Source: Pseudocalidococcus azoricus BACA0444 (GTDB lineage: Bacteria; Cyanobacteriota; Cyanobacteriia; Thermosynechococcales; Thermosynechococcaceae). Taken from it: a stretch of DNA of 64,000 bases. The DNA is taken from contig NZ_JAVMIP010000006.1 in NCBI RefSeq assembly GCF_031729055.1, positions 62,001 through 126,000 on the forward strand, written 5' to 3'. Both the position numbers and the translations under genes were made by a program. Positions within the stretch are counted from its first letter, which is position 1. Every line of letters begins with the position of its first letter. Below, piece after piece: positions 19,823-29,137 of this stretch. The notes under the pieces are model-generated. The model saw nothing but the letters and a program-made list of their open reading frames with translations, was not told the origin of the DNA and ran no database searches.

Positions 19823-20163
19823 TGCCCCCCGAAGATTCCCACTCATCCCAGTTGAGTCAATTTCTGCACCGCCATCGGCCCGTCCCTCCCCCCGCCCTAG
19901 GTGATTTGGAAACCCAGATTATGGGACAAGTCCTCAGGGAAGCTCAAACTAGCAAAGGGCAACGGGTCTGGCTCTGGGGTCTGTTGAGTTTGCTGCTTGT
20001 GGGCAGTGGGGGCCTGGTAATGACTCAACTGCTCCGCCCACAGGCTCTAACAGCGAGCGAACTTTCCGAGTTGGATCTCTATGTGGCAGAGCGTTGGGAA
20101 TCTCTGTTCAGCACCGCTGAAGAATCCATGCCCACTACAGTTTTTAGTTCATCTTTGGACTAA
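19819..20163 (+). CDS. Single-pass membrane protein, putative anti-sigma factor
   Basis: A 114-residue protein with a polar N-terminal half, one membrane segment (VWLWGLLSLLLVGSGGLVMTQLL, about residues 48-70) and a short acidic outer part. No zinc-binding HXXXCXXC motif is present. The anti-sigma role is inferred only from position: it overlaps the sigma gene by four bases, and a single-pass topology with a short N-terminal domain is common for CnrY-like anti-sigma proteins. The N-terminal HSSQLSQFLHRHRPVPPPALGDLE could form the sigma-binding helices. The next gene starts 29 bases downstream. Confidence 0.65.
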   Translation: MMPPEDSHSSQLSQFLHRHRPVPPPALGDLETQIMGQVLREAQTSKGQRVWLWGLLSLLLVGSGGLVMTQLLRPQALTASELSELDLYVAERWESLFSTAEESMPTTVFSSSLD

Positions 20164-20192
20164 TCATGTTTATATTTTATGAGGACATTCTT

Positions 20193-20666
20193 ATGTGGAA
20201 AAAAAACACATCTCTTTGGGTCTTGGCAGCTATTTTAGCTATTCCTGGGACTAGTCTCATTCCCGCCTTTGCCCAGGACAGTTCACCCTCTCCCGTGATT
20301 CCTAATCGCCCAAACCGACCAAATCGCCCGAACTTGAACTTGACCCCTGAACAAGCGAGTCGTATGCAGGCTGTCCGGGAGAAGTATAAAGGGCAGATGA
20401 CCCAAGCTCGGGAACAGTTAAAACAAGCTCGGACGGAACTGCGTCAACTAATGGTGAATGGTGCATCTGAAAGCCAGGCCCGGGCTAAGTTTCAACAGGT
20501 ACAACAGCTAGAAAGCAAAATGTCAGAGTTGCGCTTCCAAACCATGCTGGAAATTAATGCTATTCTTACCCCCTCCCAACGGCAACAACTGGCCAGCCAA
20601 ATGGAGCAACGGACAGGGAGGAATCGTCCCCAACGGTTGGAGGGGCAACCGGAGCAGGGAATGTAG
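20193..20666 (+). CDS. Periplasmic Spy/CpxP-like protein
   Basis: A 157-residue exported protein. It has a signal peptide (VLAAILAIPGTSLIPAFAQ), a short NRP repeat (PNRPNRPNRPN), then a long helical hairpin with two LTxxQ motifs (LTPEQASRMQAV and LTPSQRQQLASQ), the hallmark of the Spy/CpxP fold. There is no Cys or His in the mature part, so CnrX-like metal binding is unlikely. ATG 20193 is preferred over ATG 20166 because GAGGAC precedes it and a clean signal peptide follows. Third gene of the sigma factor operon, so a sensor or stress-chaperone role is plausible. Confidence 0.8.
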   Translation: MWKKNTSLWVLAAILAIPGTSLIPAFAQDSSPSPVIPNRPNRPNRPNLNLTPEQASRMQAVREKYKGQMTQAREQLKQARTELRQLMVNGASESQARAKFQQVQQLESKMSELRFQTMLEINAILTPSQRQQLASQMEQRTGRNRPQRLEGQPEQGM

Positions 20667-20710
20667 AATTCAGAACTGAACTAGAGTCCCTTCTAAGTTG
20701 GGTTTGGTAA

Positions 20711-20791
20711 TGCGGATGGCGAGACTCGAACTCGCAAGGCAAAGCCACACGCCCCTCAAACGTGCGCGTATACCAATTCCGCCACATCCGC
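20711..20791 (-). tRNA. tRNA-Leu(GAG)
   Basis: The minus strand starts GCGGATGTGGCGGAATTGG and ends CCATCCGCA, giving a seven-pair acceptor stem GCGGATG/CATCCGC with A as discriminator. The anticodon stem CACGT/GCGTG closes the loop TTGAGGG, anticodon GAG. The T-arm is GCGAG-TTCGAGT-CTCGC. A long variable arm (GGCTTTGCCTT region) fits a class II leucine tRNA. CCA is not encoded. Confidence 0.95.
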
Positions 20792-20829
20792 ATTCAAGGC
20801 ATTTTCTAGCATACCGCAAATCCCCGCTT

Positions 20830-23085
20830 CTACCTCCATTGCCGAAGATTCCGCCGTTTGACTTGCCGCCATGTCCGGTAGAGTTTGGGTAGATTGGCCA
20901 TCTGTTGTCCGTACCGCCAGGCCAGGTATGCACGGGTAATCTCCCTCAGGGCGGCTTGGAGAGTTAGCTGTACCCTTGGCGGTGTGGGCTGAGATTCTAG
21001 GGTTGCTAAATATTCCCAGGGGGTTTGACTGGGGCGTTTGGGAAATCCCTGCATGGCCAACCAATCTAAAACCTCTTGGTATAAACGCTCCATCGGTGGC
21101 AGTTTGGCTAACCGTTGCCGATAGACCAGGCCCCGCCCACTTAACCAGAGCAACCAGGCCAAGACAACAACTCCCAGAACGACTAGACTTCCCTGTAGGA
21201 CTCCGCCAATGCCCTCGGAAAATAGGCCCAAGAACCACCGCCAGGCCTGGTCAAGGAACGCAAATACACTGGCAAAAGCACCCGTCACGGGCGAAGGCAA
21301 CCAACCCGCGACCCAATTCCAAAACTGTTGGAGAACCGTAAAGGTTTGATCCACTTCAATGGAGGCGGGGTAAAGCTCATGGCCGGGAATTGGGTCAAAG
21401 GTAAACCAGCCCTGGCCAGGAAAAAATACTTCCGTAAGGGCATAGGCATCGGTATTTTTCACAATGTATAGGCCCGTGAAGGGATTAAATTCCCCAGTTC
21501 CCAGTCCCGTTACTAGGCGCGCTGGAATTCCCAAACTCCGCACCATCAGGGTTAAAACGGTGGAGAAGTGATCGGGATACCCTCCTTGGGCGGCCAAGAA
21601 TGTGGTGGCTAAATCTTCCCCAGGTTGCAGCGGCGGCAGTTCAGGCTGAATTGAATAGCCTTGTTTGAGGGCTTGGGTTAAAAAGAGAACCTGTTCATAG
21701 GGGTTTGTCCGTGGGGTTTCTGCTTTTGCTAACAGAGCTTCGGCCTGGGCTTGCAGTTGAGGGGCAATGGCGGTTGGGACTTGGAGATAGGCGGCGCGGA
21801 TGGCCTTGCTATAGGTGGTGCTGGCCTGGCCCAAACGTGTCCGATCCCGAATGGGCACTTGGGAGATGACGCTATAGGTTAAGCCTTCCGGTAAGGTTAG
21901 GGGGGCCCGCAATCCACCTTCGGCATCATAGGCAATTTCTTGGGTCGGGAAAAAGACCTCCTGGGCCTGGGCCAAGTTGGGAATCAGATTACTAAACTCG
22001 GAGACAACAGTATAGGTTTGAATCACTTCCTTGGTATTGCCGAGGGGGTTCTGATGGGGGACAACAAACCGATATGACCAGGCCGGGCGTTGGAGGATTT
22101 CTGCCGCTTCATTCCGACTCATGCGCCACCCCTGACCGGTATATTGATCAAAGGCCATCACCCGCCAAAACCCTGGGGCCTGGGAGCGGACTCGCAAAAT
22201 CTCCTTAGGGGTCAGGCTGCCCCGCAGATTTTGATTGATCTCACTGCCAAAGCCATAGTAAAAATCCGGGCTAAAGCGGACTTCCCCCAATTCTCCATTC
22301 ACCCCATCTCCCCCTGGCCCGGCCCCTTGACCGCTGACGTAGCCGGGATTAGTGACATTGGCCTGGTTAAACTGCCCCTGGACATCAATGTTGGCACTGA
22401 CGGGTAAATTGCGAATTTGATAGCCCGGTAAACGGGGTAAGACGGCAAAGACCACCATTCCCAGGCCCACCACTAGGGCAAGGGTAATGATCCATTGGCG
22501 GCCGACTTGGCGTATTTGTTTGCGGGAAACCCCCAAGCTTTGAATAGATTGAGTAATCAAGCCCAGACGCGACCGATAATCTAAAACAAGGACGGGCAAT
22601 GCCACGGCCAAAAAAAGCAGTAAAAACACCCCAAAGAGCATCGTTTGGCTAAGGGTGGCCGCCACTCCAATCAAAATCAACCCAATCACCATTGAGTAGC
22701 CCAAATCTTTCCGGCGGGGTAGGTCAAAACTGTGGAGGACTTGCAGTTGAATCAGTAACTCGGTCAACAGCATCCGGGAGTCTTGGGCAAAGCGGGCTAA
22801 TTGACCAATAAACAAGACCAAGGCCAGAATCATCCCCATGGCAATTAAGAACTTGGCCCCGATATTGGGTCGCCGCCGCATTCGCCAACTCCAGGCCCCA
22901 CCCAACAGACTGAGGGGAACGGCCCAAAATGCATTACTGGTTTGGGCAGCAATATCTGTCGCTAAAATCCCAATTATCACTAAAACCTGGACGGACAAGC
23001 GCAACAGGAGGGACTCTTCCACCTCTACCGGCCTAGATTGGGGCAGTTTGGGTAATCTCAGGCTCAGGCTCTTAAGTCCAGACAT
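20830..23085 (-). CDS. TgpA-like transglutaminase-fold membrane protein, catalytic residues lost
   Basis: 751 residues: six or seven N-terminal membrane segments (to about residue 200, DUF3488-like), a large outer domain with a transglutaminase fold near 460-570, a further membrane segment near 650 and a C-terminal DUF4129-like part. In active family members the core reads roughly GFCEHFA and DAHAW. Here the aligned positions are GGYPDHFST and NTDAYALTEV, so Cys is replaced by Pro and His by Tyr; the Asp of FDPIPG is kept. It is probably not a protease or crosslinking enzyme. ATG 23085 is preferred to TTG 23109. It stands alone and its function is unknown. Confidence 0.8.
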   Translation of the reverse strand: MSGLKSLSLRLPKLPQSRPVEVEESLLLRLSVQVLVIIGILATDIAAQTSNAFWAVPLSLLGGAWSWRMRRRPNIGAKFLIAMGMILALVLFIGQLARFAQDSRMLLTELLIQLQVLHSFDLPRRKDLGYSMVIGLILIGVAATLSQTMLFGVFLLLFLAVALPVLVLDYRSRLGLITQSIQSLGVSRKQIRQVGRQWIITLALVVGLGMVVFAVLPRLPGYQIRNLPVSANIDVQGQFNQANVTNPGYVSGQGAGPGGDGVNGELGEVRFSPDFYYGFGSEINQNLRGSLTPKEILRVRSQAPGFWRVMAFDQYTGQGWRMSRNEAAEILQRPAWSYRFVVPHQNPLGNTKEVIQTYTVVSEFSNLIPNLAQAQEVFFPTQEIAYDAEGGLRAPLTLPEGLTYSVISQVPIRDRTRLGQASTTYSKAIRAAYLQVPTAIAPQLQAQAEALLAKAETPRTNPYEQVLFLTQALKQGYSIQPELPPLQPGEDLATTFLAAQGGYPDHFSTVLTLMVRSLGIPARLVTGLGTGEFNPFTGLYIVKNTDAYALTEVFFPGQGWFTFDPIPGHELYPASIEVDQTFTVLQQFWNWVAGWLPSPVTGAFASVFAFLDQAWRWFLGLFSEGIGGVLQGSLVVLGVVVLAWLLWLSGRGLVYRQRLAKLPPMERLYQEVLDWLAMQGFPKRPSQTPWEYLATLESQPTPPRVQLTLQAALREITRAYLAWRYGQQMANLPKLYRTWRQVKRRNLRQWR

Positions 23086-23169
23086 GGCGAAAATTCTATC
23101 GGGCAGCAAATAGCTTTAGTATAGTGAACCGGCTTGGCATCACTACATCCCCGTTCCTCACCCTAAAAT

Positions 23170-23847
23170 CTATCCAGGCCAATGGGGGGAAGCATTAAAC
23201 TGGCGAATTTTCCAGAGGGCAGGGTTCAAAGGGCGGTTGGGATGATTGGCCCAGTCTAAATGGGGGATGGAGAGGTCTAACTCAAACCAGGCCGTGGGGG
23301 CAACCTGAATCTGCCAGACCTTATCGCATCCTAAAATCACGCTGAGGAGATATTGCAAAAAGCCAGCATGACTGACGAGCCAGAGGTGGTCTTGATCTTC
23401 AATTTGGGTTAAGAGGGTATGCCAAAGCCTTGCCGCCCGCTCATTGGTTTGGGTTGGAGTTTCGGCCTGGGGGATGGGGAGCCAATCTAGTTGGGATGTT
23501 AGTTGTTGACAGAGTTCAGGATAGGTTGCAGTAGCTTCGGCCCAGGTTAAGCCTGTAAAGATCCCTAGGTTGATCTCTCTTAAATTCTCAAGAGTTTGGC
23601 TGGGGGCCTGGGGATGGGGGGGCGTGGGTCTAGCGAGAATTTGGGCGGTTTGGCTGGCTCGTTGCAGGGGACTGGTTAAAATCTGGGTGGGTGGCGGGTA
23701 ATGGGCCGATAAATAGGAACTCAGGGCCTGACTTTGCTGAATACCGATAGGGGTCAACGGGGGATCACTCCAACCCAGCATCCGACCCTCTGGATTTCCT
23801 TCAGCTTCACCGTGGCGGATCAAAATGAGTTTCATGAGCCAAGACAT
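23170..23847 (-). CDS. Histidine phosphatase family protein
   Basis: Phosphoglycerate-mutase-like phosphatase. The catalytic RHG motif is in LILIRHGEAEGN at the N-terminus. A second Arg lies in TSPLQRASQTAQIL, the Glu in LREINLGIFTGLTWAEA, and the second His in LWLVSHAGFLQYLL near 160. Length (about 225) fits the broad-specificity cobC/gpmB-like branch. The substrate cannot be told from sequence. The start could be ATG 23847 or ATG 23835; the shorter form begins directly with MKLILIRHG, as family members usually do. Confidence 0.85.
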   Translation of the reverse strand: MSWLMKLILIRHGEAEGNPEGRMLGWSDPPLTPIGIQQSQALSSYLSAHYPPPTQILTSPLQRASQTAQILARPTPPHPQAPSQTLENLREINLGIFTGLTWAEATATYPELCQQLTSQLDWLPIPQAETPTQTNERAARLWHTLLTQIEDQDHLWLVSHAGFLQYLLSVILGCDKVWQIQVAPTAWFELDLSIPHLDWANHPNRPLNPALWKIRQFNASPHWPG

Positions 23848-23885
23848 TACCTCTATCTATCATCGCTACTGATTTCTGATTATTT

Positions 23886-24953
23886 CTAACTTTGATAGAT
23901 TTCAACGATTTTAGTTATCTCGTCAGCGTATTTGTATAAGTCAGTCAGGGCATCAATCGGGTGACGTACTTCCCTGCGATCCTGATCAAACGTAATGATG
24001 CTTTTCTGTTTAGTATTAAAACACAAGCGGCAAATTGGTTTACGGTTGTTGTCATCTAGTAGTATGCCCATATAGGATTTTGTATCTCGGTAAATAACCC
24101 GTTCAGGATCAAGAATCTTGGCAATAATTGCTCGAACAATACGAAATCCCTCTAACTCTTCTTCTGTGGTAATAATCTCACTCTTAACTTCTTCAGCCCC
24201 AATTTGGCTATCTTCAACAAGTTGCTTCTCTTCTTTTTGTAATGCTGAACGTAGCCGATCCTCTATCCTTTCATTAATAAACTGCTCAAAAGCCTTCTTG
24301 ACAATCGGAGTAAACTGTTCTTTTGCCGTTGCAGTAAATCTATTGCCTAAATTAGCAGAAATGAAGAAAAACTTGACAAAATCTTCATCAGGACATTTAG
24401 ATTCATATTGAGTGAATAGGTATTTTTTGATGGCTGATATATATTTTAATTCATTGGCAACGCTGAGTACCTGGTCTAGGTTGAAGTCATCTTTAGCTAA
24501 TTTCTTGACTTCCTTGAGAGCAGGAGTTTTAGGATCACTTAAATCCAGTTCTAGAAATGGCTTAGAATCCATTTTATTTGGAGCTTCAAGATCCGAATAA
24601 AAATTATATTGAACTCCATTAGTTAAAATGGCAATGCGTGCGTTTGTGACTTGGAAATATCTAAAGAGTTGAGACATTTCTGCATGACTAAGGTCTGTAT
24701 CAACTTTCTTACACTCGACTAGGAAGATAACTTCACCACCGTACATGACTGCATAATCTACTTTTTCGCCTTTTTTTGTTCCAACATCTGCTGTAAATTC
24801 TGGAATCACTTCGCGAGGATTGAAGATGTCATACCCTAATGCTGCAATAAAAGGCATGATCAGAGCGTTTTTTGTAGCTTCTTCAGTTTGTAAATGGACA
24901 ACTAATTCAGGAATACGTTGAATTAAAGCCGCAATTTTCTCATCAAAGCTCAT
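23886..24953 (-). CDS. Stand-alone type I restriction HsdR N-terminal-like protein
   Basis: 355 residues. The first half is an HSDR_N-type PD-(D/E)XK nuclease-like domain: EEATKNALIMPFIAALGYDIFNPREVIPEF, then VDYAVMYGGEVIFLVECKK with the D...ECK active-site pattern, and YFQVTNARIAILTNGVQYNFYSDLE. The second half is helical and charged, with a degenerate C-terminal domain (RPICRLCFNTKQKSIITF-like strands). No helicase motor, hsdM or hsdS is present, and such stand-alone proteins are frequent in bacteria. The gene is more AT-rich than its neighbours and lacks the CCAGGCCTGG palindrome, suggesting transfer. A defence role is inference. Confidence 0.75.
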   Translation of the reverse strand: MSFDEKIAALIQRIPELVVHLQTEEATKNALIMPFIAALGYDIFNPREVIPEFTADVGTKKGEKVDYAVMYGGEVIFLVECKKVDTDLSHAEMSQLFRYFQVTNARIAILTNGVQYNFYSDLEAPNKMDSKPFLELDLSDPKTPALKEVKKLAKDDFNLDQVLSVANELKYISAIKKYLFTQYESKCPDEDFVKFFFISANLGNRFTATAKEQFTPIVKKAFEQFINERIEDRLRSALQKEEKQLVEDSQIGAEEVKSEIITTEEELEGFRIVRAIIAKILDPERVIYRDTKSYMGILLDDNNRKPICRLCFNTKQKSIITFDQDRREVRHPIDALTDLYKYADEITKIVEIYQS

Positions 24954-25171
24954 TATTCTCCCTCTTGCTTATATTTGATTAAGCGGAATATGTGATTCAG
25001 GTAACTTGTTCCTACCTTAAACAAGAAATAATCGAATGAACAGTCTCTTAATAAATTTTATCTAATTGTTGATTATTGAAATAAAAAAAATGAAATCTTG
25101 GTATTACTGATCTAGAAATAACACTTTATATTCACGAAAGTGAACTTGATTTTTTTCCTGCCTATATGGTG

Positions 25172-25510
25172 TCACCCTAATTTCAATCCTAGGATCATCA
25201 TCTTTACCCACGCAATAGCAGGCAGATCATATGGGACTGGTAGATGGGGTAAGTCTCTCTGAATCAGTACACTCTTGGCCGCTTTCAGGCTAGACCCTGT
25301 GATCAATCTATATTCCTTAATGGCCTCGATCTTCTTTCTTTGTCGGACTAGCTCTAACAGGCGTTCGCGTTGGATACTTGAAAGCTCTAAGCTGGCCAAC
25401 TCACTCCCATCCGGCTCGACCCGATTTAGATGAGTTGTATTCCGACTGAAGAAAAACGCTAAGCAGGCCAAATTCAGTACGAGTAAAACACCAACCCCAA
25501 AAATAGCCAA
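25172..25510 (-). CDS. Membrane-anchored protein with L7/L12 C-terminal-like motif
   Basis: About 112 residues. An N-terminal membrane segment (IFGVGVLLVLNLACLAFFF) is followed by a linker and then LVRQRKKIEAIKEYRLITGSSLKAAKSVL, which matches the helix-turn-helix of the ribosomal L7/L12 C-terminal domain (typically KIxAIKxxRexTGlgLkeAK). It is not a ribosomal protein. Cyanobacteria carry several such small proteins of unknown role. Translation appears to begin at TTG 25510, since a stop codon lies four codons upstream and no ATG is available; the start is therefore uncertain. Confidence 0.55.
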   Translation of the reverse strand: MAIFGVGVLLVLNLACLAFFFSRNTTHLNRVEPDGSELASLELSSIQRERLLELVRQRKKIEAIKEYRLITGSSLKAAKSVLIQRDLPHLPVPYDLPAIAWVKMMILGLKLG

Positions 25511-25767
25511 AAATAATTGTTAAAGTCACAGGACAAACTCCTGAAGGGATGAAAGGGTGAGGAGCAATATCCCGATTATGGAGTGGGGTCTTTCAGAACT
25601 GTATTACCATTAAAAGTCAAGAAAATTATGGAGTCGAATCTAAACATTAAAAATACTAAAAAAGTAAATACTCAATCAAGAGAAAGGTTCACCCCACATC
25701 CCCGGCCGGTGTCCCGTTTACGAGAATCCAGCCTGAGCCTTGAGGTTGACCTAAACAGTCCATAGAA

Positions 25768-25953
25768 CTACGCCGCGCGCTTAATCAAAGAGCGAATGAC
25801 GTTATCCTTCATCATCAACAGCCGTGAGGCCTGGAGCAATAATTCCTTAGCCTGTTGCTGAGTCATTTCGCCGACCTGTTCCTCCATCAGCCGCATTTGA
25901 AACTGCTGTTCAAAGGTAAGTTCGACACTGAGTTCGGGTAGCATTGAGTCCAT
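25768..25953 (-). CDS. nblA: Phycobilisome degradation protein NblA
   Basis: A 61-residue adaptor that binds phycobiliproteins and presents them to Clp protease when cells starve for nitrogen or other nutrients. The sequence fits the NblA/Ycf18 family: ELTFEQQFQMRLMEEQVGEMTQQQAKELLLQASRLLMM, with the conserved Gln/Glu-rich first helix, and a second helix ending IRSLIKRAA. AGAGGAG sits six bases before ATG 25953. A longer in-frame extension to 26025 is unlikely to be real. The intergenic region upstream is AT-rich; no clear NtcA box (GTA-N8-TAC) was found. Confidence 0.88.
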   Translation of the reverse strand: MDSMLPELSVELTFEQQFQMRLMEEQVGEMTQQQAKELLLQASRLLMMKDNVIRSLIKRAA

Positions 25954-26217
25954 AGTTATCTCCTCTGAGGACGTATTGCCAACTTGTATTACAAAGTGTA
26001 ACAAATATATTGACAACGTTGCCACTTAATGGATAACACTCACCCCCTCGAGATTTTGTTCAAAATGAACATTTACTCAAAAAACTCAGGTGATTTCCTG
26101 GGAACTTGGTCGTTTTACGCCCGAAAGCCTTGAACTATCAGCAACGAAGCCGATTTATAAGAATTTCTTAAATCAAAATAAACTTTGCTTATCAACACCC
26201 CCATCAGTCCCCGTTAT

Positions 26218-26934
26218 CTACAGGGTGATTAAAACAACGGTGATATTGTCTCTCCCCCCGCTGTCCTTAGCCGCATCCACGAGATTTTTGGCGGCCTCGG
26301 CTTGGTTTGGATCACTCAGATAAATTTCTAGGAGTTCTTCTGTAAGTTCTTCGGTTAAGCCATCAGAGCAGAGTAAAAATCGGTCTCCGGCCTGGACTTG
26401 AATCGGTTCAATATCCACCGTCATTAAGTCTTCCCGCCCGAGGCATTGGGAAAGGACGTGTCGCCAAGGATGATGTCGGGCTTGTTCGAGGGAAAGGGTT
26501 CCTAAACGCACGGCCTGGGCAATCCAGGTGTGGTCTTCGGTGACTTGGGCCAGTTTGTTATCCCGCCAATGATAGATGCGCGAGTCCCCCACATGGGCGC
26601 ACCAGGCCCGCTCGCCATCTAACAGCAACACTACGGCCGTTGTGCCCATATCCGACTGTTCAACGTGATTTAGTTGTTCAGCCAAAATGGCCTGGTTAGC
26701 GGCGAAAAACGCATCTTTAAGGGTTTGAACCGGATCGAATGGCTGATGAGCTAAGTTCTTCTCTAAATGCTGACTAATTTTTTCAACTGCTAGCTGACTC
26801 GCCACTTCTCCCCCAATATAGCCACCCATGCCATCGGCCACAATAAAGAACCGTCCTTGGGGGTCATCTAACCAGAATGAGTCTTGATTGTTTTTGCGAA
26901 CCAGCCCAGTATCCGTCAGCCCAATAAATTTCAT
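26218..26934 (-). CDS. PP2C-type serine/threonine phosphatase
   Basis: Metal-dependent protein phosphatase of 238 residues. The family motifs appear in order: [11 protein letters not shown] near residue 11, [17 protein letters not shown] near 31, [26 protein letters not shown] near 112, [11 protein letters not shown] near 190, and [12 protein letters not shown] at the end, where the Asp residues bind the two metal ions. No membrane segment or extra domain. Similar small cyanobacterial enzymes dephosphorylate PII or other signalling proteins; the target here is unknown. The UbiB-type kinase gene lies upstream on the same strand, 58 bases away. Confidence 0.92.
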   Translation of the reverse strand: MKFIGLTDTGLVRKNNQDSFWLDDPQGRFFIVADGMGGYIGGEVASQLAVEKISQHLEKNLAHQPFDPVQTLKDAFFAANQAILAEQLNHVEQSDMGTTAVVLLLDGERAWCAHVGDSRIYHWRDNKLAQVTEDHTWIAQAVRLGTLSLEQARHHPWRHVLSQCLGREDLMTVDIEPIQVQAGDRFLLCSDGLTEELTEELLEIYLSDPNQAEAAKNLVDAAKDSGGRDNITVVLITL

Positions 26935-26991
26935 CGTCTCAATGCGCTCACCTTTTCTTCATTAACCATAAACTGCGATCCTGGCATTAGA

Positions 26992-28767
26992 CTAAAACAT
27001 CCGGTCATATTTATCAATGCGTAACAACAGGCGAATATAGGCCACTGTCACCCAGGCCACCACTGCTGCGGCTAAAACGGCTAACCAGATCAATTGATTG
27101 ACGACTAAGATGGTTGCAGCCAGGGTGAAACTCCCAATCAAGATTGTGTAATTCAGCCCCAAATTAATATTACTGATCCGCCGGAGAATCCGATCACTTT
27201 CCACGGAGCGTACCCGTAACCGCAAATCCCCACTTTCCAGCTTGTCTAAGGTATCTTCTAATCGGCGGGGTAACCCGAGGGCGGAATTTCCCATCTGAGC
27301 AGCTTGGCGACTCAATTCCGAGAGGAGATTATCATTATCGGAAAAATTACTATTGGTCATAAGTTGGGTGGCAAAAGGTTGAGCAACCTGCATAAAGTTA
27401 AAGTCCGGATCCAAGCCCTTGCCGACACCCTCTAGGGTGGAAAAGGCCCGCATCACAAAGGTAAAGGTGGCGGGAAATCGAAAGGGTTGGTCATAAGCAA
27501 TTTCATATAAATCATCGCTAATCTTGGCCACAGACTGGACTTCAAAGGGCTGATCCATGAAATTATCCAGCATATACTGAATCGAACGGCGCACCGGGCC
27601 CATGTCATCCGTCGGCACTAAAGCTCCCAGTTCGACTAAGGACTGCACCACTTGGTCACCGTTGCGCTGGGCAATGCCCATGAAGGTTTTCAAGAGTTTG
27701 TCGCGAGTGACGGGCTGAACAGTCCCCATCATGCCAAAGTCATAGAAAATTAACTGCCCATTGGGACTGACGGCAATATTGCCTGGATGGGGATCTGCAT
27801 GGAAAAAGCCATTGTCCAAAAGTTGATGGAGATAGGCCCTTGCCCCCAGTTGAGCTAAGATTTTCCGATCGAGTCCGGCAGCTTCGAGGGCTTCGTAGTG
27901 GCTAATTTTAATTCCTGGCATATATTCCAAAGCCAAGACTCGGGGGGAAGCATAGCGCCAATAGACCCGCGGCACCATCACCCAATCCATTTCCCGAAAA
28001 TTCCGGCGAAAGGTATCGGCATTACGCCCTTCGTTGAGATAGTCAATTTCTTCGTAGAGGATACGGCAACACTCGTCATAAATGCCCATCCAGTCGCGCC
28101 CGCGCCCCCAACTGGGATGGTTTTGGAAGTAGCGGGCAATGCCTTTGAGAATGTCGAGGTCAATGGCAAATAACTGACGTAAGCCTGGCCGTTGGACTTT
28201 GACAACCACTTCTTCGCCAGATAGTAACTGCGCCTTATGAACTTGTCCTAAACTAGCTGCGGCCAGGGGAATCGGGTCGAAACTCCGAAAAAGTTCTGGG
28301 ATGGTGCGGCCAAAATCCTCTTGGATGATCTGGGAGACCTGTTCGTAACTGAAGGCTGGGACTCGATCTTGAAGTTTGGAGAGTTCTTCTACATATTCTG
28401 CTGGAAACAGATCAGCTCGGGTTGAAAAGAGTTGACCGAGTTTAATAAAGGTGGGGCCAAGGTCTAAAAAGGTGTCTCGAATCCAAATGGCTTGCTTCCG
28501 TCTGCGGGTGGCGCGTTTTTCATCGCTCATGCCCCCCGGATAGCTCCAGGCCTGGCCCAGTCGCCACCGCCGAAAGAGAAACTGCCAAACAAAAGACCAA
28601 ATATCGATGAACCGCCGTTTCCGGGAATATTTCTGCCGATTCCAGCGATAGGCTTTTTGGGTTGGCATTAGCCCGACAGTAGTTTCCGGCGGCACAGACA
28701 CAGCAGTTCCTTCTTCTAGGGGCAGTGACTCCTGTTGCGAATTGTAACGAACTTCGGCGGCTGTCAC
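26992..28767 (-). CDS. ABC1/UbiB/AarF-family atypical kinase
   Basis: 591 residues. The family-specific KxGQ motif appears as PTFIKLGQLFSTRADLFPAEYVEELSKLQDRVP near residue 112. An Ala-rich nucleotide loop PLAAASLGQVHKAQL follows, then VVVKVQRPG with the kinase Lys, NGFFHADPHPGNI (catalytic loop, near 320) and IFYDFGMMG (DFG-like). Two membrane segments close the protein (near 535-580). Members influence quinone or tocopherol metabolism and stress in cyanobacteria and plastids. GTG 28767 is the start and lies next to the stop of the upstream small gene, so they are likely co-transcribed. Confidence 0.9.
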   Translation of the reverse strand: MTAAEVRYNSQQESLPLEEGTAVSVPPETTVGLMPTQKAYRWNRQKYSRKRRFIDIWSFVWQFLFRRWRLGQAWSYPGGMSDEKRATRRRKQAIWIRDTFLDLGPTFIKLGQLFSTRADLFPAEYVEELSKLQDRVPAFSYEQVSQIIQEDFGRTIPELFRSFDPIPLAAASLGQVHKAQLLSGEEVVVKVQRPGLRQLFAIDLDILKGIARYFQNHPSWGRGRDWMGIYDECCRILYEEIDYLNEGRNADTFRRNFREMDWVMVPRVYWRYASPRVLALEYMPGIKISHYEALEAAGLDRKILAQLGARAYLHQLLDNGFFHADPHPGNIAVSPNGQLIFYDFGMMGTVQPVTRDKLLKTFMGIAQRNGDQVVQSLVELGALVPTDDMGPVRRSIQYMLDNFMDQPFEVQSVAKISDDLYEIAYDQPFRFPATFTFVMRAFSTLEGVGKGLDPDFNFMQVAQPFATQLMTNSNFSDNDNLLSELSRQAAQMGNSALGLPRRLEDTLDKLESGDLRLRVRSVESDRILRRISNINLGLNYTILIGSFTLAATILVVNQLIWLAVLAAAVVAWVTVAYIRLLLRIDKYDRMF

Positions 28768-28768
28768 A

Positions 28769-29071
28769 TCAAGCTTGGCGGTAATTCAACAGGGCAGAAC
28801 GTAAGCGGGCAATTTCGGCGCGTAATTCGTCAATGGTAGCTTGGAGGTCTTGGCTGGGTTCACTGCTGGGGCTGGTGGTGGCGACTTGGCTGGCGACGGT
28901 TTCGGCCCGTTCCATGACTTGCCCAGTAAATTGCCGTAACCGTTCCCGCTGTTCAGCATCAAATTTGCCTAGTTCACTGAGAATATCCGTTAGGCAGTGG
29001 GTGGCATTTTCCCGCAAAACTTCAGCCGCAGCCCGGCCGAGAAAAAACGCATGGAGGGGAGATTGACTCAT
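28769..29071 (-). CDS. Small DUF6825-like protein
   Basis: A 100-residue soluble, largely helical protein: SPLHAFFLGRAAAEVLRENATHCLTDILSELGKFDAEQRERLRQFTGQVMERAE, a Ser/Pro linker, then a short coiled coil DLQATIDELRAEIARLRSAL. The pattern HAFFLGRAxAE...ELGKFDAEQRERLRQF is one I associate with the cyanobacterial and plastid DUF6825 family; the function is unknown. ATG 29071 is preferred over upstream in-frame codons. Its stop lies next to the GTG of the UbiB-type kinase gene, indicating an operon. Confidence 0.7.
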   Translation of the reverse strand: MSQSPLHAFFLGRAAAEVLRENATHCLTDILSELGKFDAEQRERLRQFTGQVMERAETVASQVATTSPSSEPSQDLQATIDELRAEIARLRSALLNYRQA

Positions 29072-29137
29072 GAATTTCCTATCACAACGCTCAAGGCAAA
29101 CGCCCAAATTATAACCTGTTCCACCCGTTGGCTGCTT

